From Bacillota bacterium (GTDB lineage: Bacteria; Bacillota; Clostridia; Christensenellales; SZUA-584): a DNA stretch of 64,000 bases. Location: the NCBI GenBank assembly GCA_023415795.1, contig JAEZJG010000022.1, positions 124,001 to 188,000 on the forward strand, written 5' to 3'. The notes below the pieces were generated by a model, which ran no database searches, was not told where the DNA came from, and worked only from the letters and a program-made list of their open reading frames with translations. Every line of letters begins with the position of its first letter. The stretch's first letter is position 1. The translations under genes were made by a program, and so were the position numbers. Positions 58,030 to 64,000 of this stretch are shown here, one piece after another.

Positions 58030-59904
58030 CTACTTCATCAAAGCACAAATGTCGTTGCTGAAGGCCAGCGGATCCTCCACCGAGAGACCCTCCATCAGCA
58101 GCGCCTGATTGTACAGCAGCAGCGTGTACAGCTTGAGCTTTTCGGGATCGCTGCCTTGCGCTGCCTTGAGCGCGGCATACACCTCGTGATTTCCGTTGAG
58201 CTCCAGCACCTTCTGGGCGGAGATACCGTGCCCGTCCGGCATGGATTTCAATACCTTCTCCATCTCGATGGACACGCCGCCCTCGCTGGTGAGGCAGACG
58301 GGGTGGGATTTTAAGCGCTTGGAGAGGCGCACGTCCTTCACCTTGCCGCCCAGCACCTCCTTCATCGCGTCAAACAGCGACTTCTCGGCGTCCTTCTGCT
58401 CCTCCGTCTTCTCCTCCGGCACGTCCAGCTCAAGGTCGCTCGCGGATACAGACTTAAACTCCTTATCCTGATAGGCATGCAGCATCTGGATGGCAAACTC
58501 GTCCACGTCATCGGTGAAGTAGAGTATCTCATAGCCCTTGTCGCGCAGTAGCTCCGTCTGGGGCATCTTGTCAATGCGCTCAATAGACTCGCCCGACGCG
58601 TAGTAGATGGCCTTTTGGTCGTCTTTCATGCGGGACACGTATTCCGCCAATGTTACCAGCTTCTTTTCTAATGAGGAGTGGAACAACAGCAGCTCGATCA
58701 GATCGTCCTTGTGCATGCCAAAGTCGTTATAGACCCCAAACTTGAGGTGCCGTCCGAAAGACTGGTAGAACGTCTCGTACTTCTCGCGGTCGTTCTTGAG
58801 CAGATTCTCCAGCTCAGACTTGATCTTATTCTTGATGTTCTTTGCGATGGTCTTCAGCTGTCGATCATGCTGCAGCAGTTCGCGCGATATGTTGAGCGAC
58901 AAATCGTCCGACTCCACCATGCCGCGCACGAAGCTGAAATAGTCGGGCAGCAGATCTCCGCACTTGTTCATAATCAGCACGCCGTTGGAGTACAGCTCCA
59001 AGCCCTTCTCAAACTCCTTGGTGTAGAAATCATACGGTGTTTTTTCGGGGATGAACAGTATGGAGTTGTACCGCACCGTGCCTTCGGCCTTGATGTGGAT
59101 ATGTCGCAGCGGCTTGTCAAAGCCAAAGCGCTTCTCGGTGTAGAACTGCTCGTAGTCCTCGTCCGTCAGCTCTGCCTTGTTCTTGCGCCAGAGCGGCACT
59201 TGGCTGTTGAGCGTGTCCTCGTGCGTCACTGTCTCAAACTCGCCCTCTTTGCCCTCGACAGGGTGAGAGTGCGTTACGTCCATTTTGATGGGGTAGCGGA
59301 TAAAATCGCTGTATTTCTTGACGATGGCGCGCAGACGGTACTCATCCAGATACTCGCCGTACTTCTCGTCCTCGGTGTCTTCCTTGATATGCAGTGTGAT
59401 CTCAGTGCCCACACGGTCAAACTCGCAAGGCTCCACGGTATAGCCTTCCGCGCCCTCGGATTCCCACTTGTACGCCTCAGCCGCGCCCAGCGCACGCGAG
59501 ATCACCGTCACCTTATCGGCCACCATGAACGCGGAATAAAAGCCCACGCCAAACTGTCCGATGATGTCGTAGTCTTCCTTGATTTCGTTTTCCTTCTTGA
59601 AGGCGAGCGATCCGCTCTTGGCGATGGTGCCAAGGTTGTCCTCCAACTCCTCTTTCGTCATGCCGATGCCTGTATCGGCAATGCGCAGCGTGCGGCTGTC
59701 CTTGTCGGGGAACAGCTTGATGAAGTAATCCGCACTGGAAAAGCTGATGGAATCGTCTGTGAGCGCCCGGTAATAGATTTTGTCGATTGCGTCGCTGGCA
59801 TTGGATATCAGCTCGCGCAGGAATATCTCCTTGTGCGTATAGATGGAGTTGATCATCAGATCCAGCAGCTGCTTCGACTCCGCTTTAAACTGTTTCTTGG
59901 CCAT
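58030..59904 (-). CDS. htpG: Chaperone HtpG (bacterial Hsp90)
   Basis: ATP-dependent chaperone dimer. 624 residues in three domains: the N-terminal GHKL ATPase with ELISNASDAIDKI, ADTGIGMT and the GQFGVGFYSAF lid glycines; a middle domain with LPDYFSFVRGMVES and LNISRELLQ; a C-terminal dimerisation domain. Nothing essential is missing. A CIRCE element and a sigma-A promoter stand directly upstream, so it belongs to the HrcA heat-shock regulon here. In Bacillus subtilis htpG is not CIRCE-controlled. Start ATG 59904 matches the family start MAKKQFKAES. Confidence 0.97.
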   Translation of the reverse strand: MAKKQFKAESKQLLDLMINSIYTHKEIFLRELISNASDAIDKIYYRALTDDSISFSSADYFIKLFPDKDSRTLRIADTGIGMTKEELEDNLGTIAKSGSLAFKKENEIKEDYDIIGQFGVGFYSAFMVADKVTVISRALGAAEAYKWESEGAEGYTVEPCEFDRVGTEITLHIKEDTEDEKYGEYLDEYRLRAIVKKYSDFIRYPIKMDVTHSHPVEGKEGEFETVTHEDTLNSQVPLWRKNKAELTDEDYEQFYTEKRFGFDKPLRHIHIKAEGTVRYNSILFIPEKTPYDFYTKEFEKGLELYSNGVLIMNKCGDLLPDYFSFVRGMVESDDLSLNISRELLQHDRQLKTIAKNIKNKIKSELENLLKNDREKYETFYQSFGRHLKFGVYNDFGMHKDDLIELLLFHSSLEKKLVTLAEYVSRMKDDQKAIYYASGESIERIDKMPQTELLRDKGYEILYFTDDVDEFAIQMLHAYQDKEFKSVSASDLELDVPEEKTEEQKDAEKSLFDAMKEVLGGKVKDVRLSKRLKSHPVCLTSEGGVSIEMEKVLKSMPDGHGISAQKVLELNGNHEVYAALKAAQGSDPEKLKLYTLLLYNQALLMEGLSVEDPLAFSNDICALMK

Positions 59905-59935
59905 TTTGAGTTAAGCCTCCTTGTGCAGTGGTTTG

Positions 59936-59962
59936 TCAGCACTCTTGGTCAACGAGTGCTAA
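59936..59962 (-). promoter_or_regulatory. CIRCE element (HrcA operator)
   Basis: On the minus strand TTAGCACTC, nine bases, GAGTGCTGA. It matches the TTAGCACTC-N9-GAGTGCTAA consensus at 17 of 18 positions and lies between the promoter and htpG. Confidence 0.92.
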
Positions 59963-59967
59963 TGTAT

Positions 59968-59996
59968 AGTTTACCCGCTCCCTTGGCGTTTGTCAA
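59968..59996 (-). promoter_or_regulatory. Promoter of htpG
   Basis: TTGACA, 17 bases, TAAACT on the minus strand, 6 bases upstream of CIRCE. Confidence 0.8.
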
Positions 59997-60110
59997 TATC
60001 AGGGCGAGCGACGACGCAATTTTATAGATAGGCTGTTGCCGTTCGGAATATTCTGGTATAATAAACAACAGAAGCTAAGCAGTATCGGTAACCCGGTACT
60101 ACAGGAGAAA

Positions 60111-60715
60111 ATGATGAATAAGTATACCGATGTGGACATTTCCGAGTTCATGTATCCGAAATGGCGTATGTCCCGTAAACGTTGATCATATCGGGCTCAA
60201 CAGGATAAGAAAGTGCATCGATATAACGAAGAGGTATGCGCAGGGAGATACGTTCTTCTTTGGTCATTATCGGGTCGATGGAATGAACCTGACGCTTGAG
60301 GAGCAGCTTCGGCATAATAAGGAGATCCCGGAGTATTTTCAAACCAACGGGAGATATAAACCGCTGACGCAGACCGTTCAAAAGGGGAACAAGGTCAAGC
60401 ATTACAGTGGATATCTGACGGCGGGAAGCTTGCCGGTGAACGATGGCACCTATGAAATGCTCCCAAAGATTTTTCATTACTACCTAGAAACCGTATATTT
60501 TTTGTCCTAATGTTGATTGGAGCATTTTTGCAGAAAACTATAGCCAGAATTATATGAAGCATGGGGCAAGGGACTATGTTCTAAATGGCTTCACGGATTT
60601 TCTGTTCGTTTATAGGGACAGCGGGGATTTTGCAATCGAGTTCAGTAAGTACATGTACGATAAGAGTGCCATATACCGGGAGGTAAAAAGCATACTGGAT
60701 TATGAAACATTATAG
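60111..60715 (+). pseudogene. Broken hypothetical gene with two frameshifts
   Basis: An AGGAGA site and ATG at 60111 start one frame (MMNKYTDVDISEFMYPKWR), which stops at 60185. The protein continues in a second frame (PVNVDHIGLNRIRKCIDITK to 60510) and then, across a poly-T stretch at 60496-60503, in a third frame (NVDWSIFAENYSQNYM to the stop at 60715). Together they would give one protein of about 200 residues. No family is recognised; Tyr/Phe content is high. The gene is AT-rich and decayed, or the assembly has indels. The next gene begins inside its last codons. Confidence 0.65.
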
Positions 60716-61643
60716 TATAAGGAAAAAGGAATGTGTTGCCTGCAAAAAGATGCGCAAACATAAGGATGAAGGGCTTCGTATCATTACATGGTGCCTCATC
60801 GGCAACATACTGCTGCTGCTTTTGAAGGGCGCGGTGGGGCTGCTGTCGGGCAGTGAAGCGCTCAAGGCGGACGCGGTGAACTCCGCAGGCGATTCACTGG
60901 CGGCGGTGGTGGTGATGTTGGGACTGCGTTATTCACTTAAGCCGCAGGATAAGGATCATCATTACGGTCACGGCAAGATGGAGGCGCTGGTGTCGTTTGT
61001 GGTGGGGTTGATGGTGCTGGCAGGTACGGTATTTGTGGTGCGCGATGCGATATCCGCGATGCAGGCAGGTGAGGCGGCGCAGTCGAGCGTGTGGGCTTTG
61101 GGCGCGGCGGTGGTGTCCGTCGCGGTGAAAGCGGTCATGTTCATCGTCACGTTGCGTGCATCCAAAAGGCTCAATTCCATCGCGGTGCGCACCAACGCCA
61201 TGGATCACCGCAATGACATTTTTGCGACCTCGGGCGCGGCTATCGCTATCGGGCTTGGACTGCTGGGAGAGAGCATCGGCGTGGGTTGGCTGGTGCGTTA
61301 TGCGGAACCGGTAATTGCGCTGGTGATCAGCGGTCTGATTGTAAAGACGGCGCTGGGCATACTCAAAGCTTCGGGCAATATGCTGTTGGACGCCGCGCCC
61401 GACGATTGCACAATGGACGGGCTGCGCGAAGCCGTACTGAAAACGCCGGGCGTGGAGCACTTGAGCTGGCTGAAGTGCCGTCCGATGGGGCGCGGTTTGC
61501 TGGCGGATGTGGCGGTGGAGGTGGACGGCGACATCAGCGTGTGCGACGGGCACGGCATTGCGGATGCACTGCGCGATAACATCATGGCGGCCTATCCGGA
61601 GATGCTCGATGTGGTGGTGCATATCAATCCGCACACGACATGA
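60702..61643 (+). CDS. Cation diffusion facilitator family metal transporter
   Basis: An efflux transporter of divalent metals, about 313 residues with six membrane helices and a C-terminal cytoplasmic domain. Metal-site residues are seen in helix 2 (LKADAVNSAGDSLAA) and helix 5 (TNAMDHRNDIFATSG). The Asn-Ser in helix 2 and the second DHRND site resemble Mn/Fe-type CDF proteins more than classical Zn ones, but this is not decisive. The start is uncertain: ATG 60702 lies inside the broken upstream gene and has GGGAGG 17 bases away; ATG 60750 (MRKHKDEGLRI) is an alternative. Confidence 0.88.
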   Translation: MKHYSIRKKECVACKKMRKHKDEGLRIITWCLIGNILLLLLKGAVGLLSGSEALKADAVNSAGDSLAAVVVMLGLRYSLKPQDKDHHYGHGKMEALVSFVVGLMVLAGTVFVVRDAISAMQAGEAAQSSVWALGAAVVSVAVKAVMFIVTLRASKRLNSIAVRTNAMDHRNDIFATSGAAIAIGLGLLGESIGVGWLVRYAEPVIALVISGLIVKTALGILKASGNMLLDAAPDDCTMDGLREAVLKTPGVEHLSWLKCRPMGRGLLADVAVEVDGDISVCDGHGIADALRDNIMAAYPEMLDVVVHINPHTT

Positions 61644-61660
61644 GGGGGCATTGCAATGGT

Positions 61661-62090
61661 TGTCATGAAGAGCGAAGCATCCTCCGGGGCTTGATCGTGA
61701 TAGGGGAAAGTGTCTGTGTTTCTACGGGGATGAGCATGCAAGGGGGGGTCCTCACTGGCGTTCGGAATGACGGATGCTGGGCTAGTGCTGTCATGCAGAG
61801 CACAATCAAGCATCCCCTCGGTTACGCTGTCATGCAGAGCGAAGCGAAGCATCCCCTAGGGCTTGATCGTTTTACGGGGAGGGGTGCTTAGCCTCTGGTA
61901 ATGTGCTTGACGGGGGATTCCTCACTGTGTTCGGAATAACAGGAGTTTTGTTGGTGAGCGCTGTCATGCAGAGCAAAGTCCCCTAGGGCGTGAACGAGGT
62001 AGGGGAAAAGTGCCTGTGCATCCTACAAGCATGAGCTTGTAAAGAGGATTCCTCACTGGCGTTCCAAATGACGGATCTCCATACTCTGCG
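61661..62090 (+). repeat. Family 3 repeat array (CATGCAGAGCGAAGC type), copy B
   Basis: TGTCATG(C/A)AGAGC occurs at 61661, 61789, 61828 and 61962, mostly followed by (GAAGC)GAAGCATCCCCT. Between them TTCCTCACTGGCGTTCGGAATGA-like segments occur near 61750, 61920 and 62050. These form about three diverged composite units. The whole gap between the CDF and LysR genes is filled by them and no gene is present. Confidence 0.8.
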
Positions 62091-62093
62091 CCG

Positions 62094-62972
62094 CTAGGCA
62101 TCCCATTCCTTGCTGTGCTGACGGCTCAGCGATAAAAATGCCTGCATTGCCGGAGAAAGCCACTTCTTCTTGTGATACGCTAGCTGTGTGTAAAACCGCA
62201 GATCGGTCGGCGGGGTTTTGATGCGCAGCAGTCCTTTCTGCGCTTCCTCGCGCACCGCATAGCGCGGCAGATATGATACACCCAAGCCATTGACAACATA
62301 CTTCTTGATTGCCTCCACGCTGGCTGTCTCCAATACATTGGTCGGGTTATACTTGAGCATCGTCATATATCGTTCGTACTCCTGACGGTAGGTACACTCC
62401 TTCTCGGTATAGAGCACCATTTGTGTGCGCTCTGGCAGCAAATCCTCCTGTGTATGGTGAATGGGGGCTACCAGACACATCGCCTCTTCCTTCAGCAGCT
62501 CGATCGTCAGATTATGATAGCTGTAGTAGGGCTGCAGCAGAAAGCTTAAATCCAGCGCGCCTGTGAACAGATCCTCCCGAAGACTGGCGCACGGGCTGTT
62601 GATGACAGATATCTCAACCTGAGGAAAAGCGGATTTGTAAGCCTTGATGATGGGATACAGCCGATACATCATCAGGGATTCCGGAGCCCCGATGCGCAGG
62701 CTCCCGCCGGGCGCGGTGTCCGCCTCGTGCAGCTGCTCCAGCAAATCGTATTCGCTCAGCACGCTGTTCACCTGCTCAAGCAGTTGTCTTCCAAACGCCG
62801 TCAGCTGTGTGCTTTTGCCGATCTTCTCAAACACAGGCTTGCCAAAATGAGCCTCGATAGCCTGAACCTGCAGCGTCAGCGTCGATTGCGCATAGCCCAG
62901 TGCTTGAGCCGCTTTCGTGAAGCTGCCCAGCTCTGCGATTTTCGCAATTGAACGCAGATTGCGTATTTCCAT
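62094..62972 (-). CDS. LysR-family transcriptional regulator
   Basis: A 292-residue regulator. The N-terminal helix-turn-helix is IAELGSFTKAAQALGYAQSTLTLQVQ (about 12-38), followed by a linker helix and the two-lobed substrate-binding domain (GSLRIGAPESLMMYRL, LSFLLQPYY). It is divergent from an amino-acid permease gene across 135 bases holding inverted repeats; LysR proteins typically control the divergent gene. The ligand cannot be read from sequence. Confidence 0.93.
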   Translation of the reverse strand: MEIRNLRSIAKIAELGSFTKAAQALGYAQSTLTLQVQAIEAHFGKPVFEKIGKSTQLTAFGRQLLEQVNSVLSEYDLLEQLHEADTAPGGSLRIGAPESLMMYRLYPIIKAYKSAFPQVEISVINSPCASLREDLFTGALDLSFLLQPYYSYHNLTIELLKEEAMCLVAPIHHTQEDLLPERTQMVLYTEKECTYRQEYERYMTMLKYNPTNVLETASVEAIKKYVVNGLGVSYLPRYAVREEAQKGLLRIKTPPTDLRFYTQLAYHKKKWLSPAMQAFLSLSRQHSKEWDA

Positions 62973-63013
62973 GCCGTTTTACCGCCTTTTTCATTCTGCT
63001 CCTATTGTAGCAT

Positions 63014-63047
63014 CAGAATTTCTGAAGTCAATTATGAGATACTTCAA
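63014..63047. promoter_or_regulatory. Inverted repeats in the LysR-permease intergenic region
   Basis: TCAGAA-T-TTCTGA (63014-63026) and TGAAGT-12-ACTTCA (63024-63047) overlap. Sites of this kind are where a LysR tetramer would bind. Confidence 0.5.
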
Positions 63048-63107
63048 TTTTACAAATAGGTCATCTGTCATTACAATGGTGAAGGTGAAAGGAGCAGCGA
63101 CGATAAC

Positions 63108-64000
63108 ATGAAAAAGAAGCTTAACGCGCTGACAGTCAGCGGTTTGATGATAGGACCCATACTTGGTTCGGGAATTATTTTTCTTCCCCCCATCGCCTAT
63201 GGTATTCTCAAGGAGCACGCAATACTGGCGTGGGTGCTGATGATGGCGCTGGGTGCGCTGTTTGCCTATGTTTTTGCCAGAATGACGGTGATGGTACCCA
63301 CGAACGAGGGCATCAGCGTGATCATCGGACAACAGCTGGGCAACGGCTTTCGCAAGCTTTCCGCCAACTATCTGACAATGGCTGTGCTGTTTGGACCTGT
63401 CGCCGTGGCGATCACGGTCGCAGAATATATTCAGCCCTTGATCCCGCCCGACGTGGGGTTCAGCGGCTTTGTACTGGCGTTTATCGTGATGGCGGTCAGT
63501 GCACTCATCGTATTGTCCGGCGCATCCTTCATGGGCAAAACAATGCTTGTTGTGTCCAGCATCACAGCGGTCTTGCTGCTGGCTGGCAGCACCACGACGC
63601 TCATAACCGCGCCTTCCGTACAGCTGCCGTCCGGGCTGCCCGACGTAGGCGAGCTGGGACATACCATGCTCCTCATCTTCTGGGCAATCATCGGCTGGGA
63701 GGTGCTGGGAAACTTTGTCGAAGAGGTTAGCAATCCCACCCGCACGATCATGCGCGCGATGAAACTCAGCCTCGTAGCCATCGTGTGGGTGTATCTGCTG
63801 ACAGCCTTTGCACTGCAAAACAGCGTCGGCGCCACCATGACCGGTCTGCTTGAACCCGTGTTTGGTTCGCTGTCCACCGTGCTATTCAGTCTGTTGGTGG
63901 CAGGCTTGTGCGTCTGCACAATTGTGACGTTTACGGGCGCGGTGGTGCGGCAGACTGTCTCGCGCTTGCAGCCGTTGCGAATTCCGGCACTTTTCCGCAA
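63108..64000 (+). CDS. APC-family amino acid permease, 5' part (cut by window end)
   Basis: An inner-membrane transporter; 297 codons are visible and the frame is open at the window end. MKKKLNALTVSGLMIGPILGSGIIFLPP places the GxGI-type substrate loop in helix 1; helices continue through ALGALFAYVFARM and the conserved FWAIIGWEVLGNFVEEVSNP in helix 6. This pattern is close to YjeH-like methionine/branched-chain exporters and other APC members. AAAGGAG lies 13 bases before the ATG. It is divergent from the LysR gene that probably regulates it. Confidence 0.88.
   Translation, partial: MKKKLNALTVSGLMIGPILGSGIIFLPPIAYGILKEHAILAWVLMMALGALFAYVFARMTVMVPTNEGISVIIGQQLGNGFRKLSANYLTMAVLFGPVAVAITVAEYIQPLIPPDVGFSGFVLAFIVMAVSALIVLSGASFMGKTMLVVSSITAVLLLAGSTTTLITAPSVQLPSGLPDVGELGHTMLLIFWAIIGWEVLGNFVEEVSNPTRTIMRAMKLSLVAIVWVYLLTAFALQNSVGATMTGLLEPVFGSLSTVLFSLLVAGLCVCTIVTFTGAVVRQTVSRLQPLRIPALFR

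Overview
The window reads as chromosomal DNA from an endospore-forming, anaerobic Clostridia-type Firmicute. The evidence is the sporulation pair spoIIGA-sigE, two small spore-coat-like genes, strong AGGAGG ribosome sites, sigma-A promoters with good -35/-10 boxes, a ydaO-type c-di-AMP riboswitch, a CIRCE element, ARG boxes, a dockerin-bearing cell-wall hydrolase and Fe-S-type Rrf2 regulators. Most genes are fairly GC-rich. A few AT-rich genes (about 15.2-16.1, 38.7-39.5, 43.7-44.3, 57.0-57.9 and 60.1-60.7 kb) look like later arrivals or decaying genes. I cannot name the genus. No rRNA, tRNA, CRISPR array, transposase or prophage was seen.

Layout. 0-0.6 kb: 3' end of araA. 0.8-8.9 kb (minus): arginine operon argC-argB-argD-carB-argF plus a GNAT gene, from one promoter overlapped by ARG-box-like sites; argJ and carA are absent here. 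9-12.1 kb (minus): prfC, with a candidate attenuator and no canonical start codon, and dapB behind a c-di-AMP riboswitch. 12.5-15 kb: spoIIGA-sigE, a nitroreductase and a tiny membrane protein. 15.2-18.2 kb (minus): an AraC/GyrI regulator and the two-subunit serine dehydratase. 18.4-25 kb: TIM-barrel protein, Xaa-Pro peptidase, efp, a dockerin/NlpC-P60 protein beside a membrane-anchored cohesin-like protein, ridA and tcdA.

25-37.5 kb is a sulfur, Fe-S and metal region: an Rrf2 regulator, metY, a tryptophanase/tyrosine phenol-lyase-like enzyme, a DUF3793-flavodoxin operon behind two DtxR-like palindromes, a heavy-metal P-type ATPase, Rrf2-cysE, and nifS-nifU-Rrf2-metA. MetA has Glu111, which fits O-acetylhomoserine as product and MetY as its consumer. 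CysE makes O-acetylserine, NifS/NifU use cysteine sulfur, and three Rrf2 proteins sit among these genes.

37.6-50.4 kb: a CPBP protease followed by a 35-residue cysteine peptide, a HEPN-like AT-rich gene, a secreted SH3/EEP-nuclease lipoprotein, xylB, ogt, a ZIP transporter, and a type IV pilus-like operon (pilT, pilC, four pilin-like genes) behind a near-perfect sigma-D promoter, then a transglutaminase lipoprotein. 50.8-56 kb: spore-coat genes and two tandem LytR-CpsA-Psr genes with the wreck of a third copy between them. 56-64 kb: TetR regulator, a frameshifted DUF4275-type gene, CIRCE-controlled htpG, a broken gene, a CDF metal transporter, and a divergent LysR regulator and amino-acid permease (cut by the window end). 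At least three families of short non-coding repeats lie between genes.
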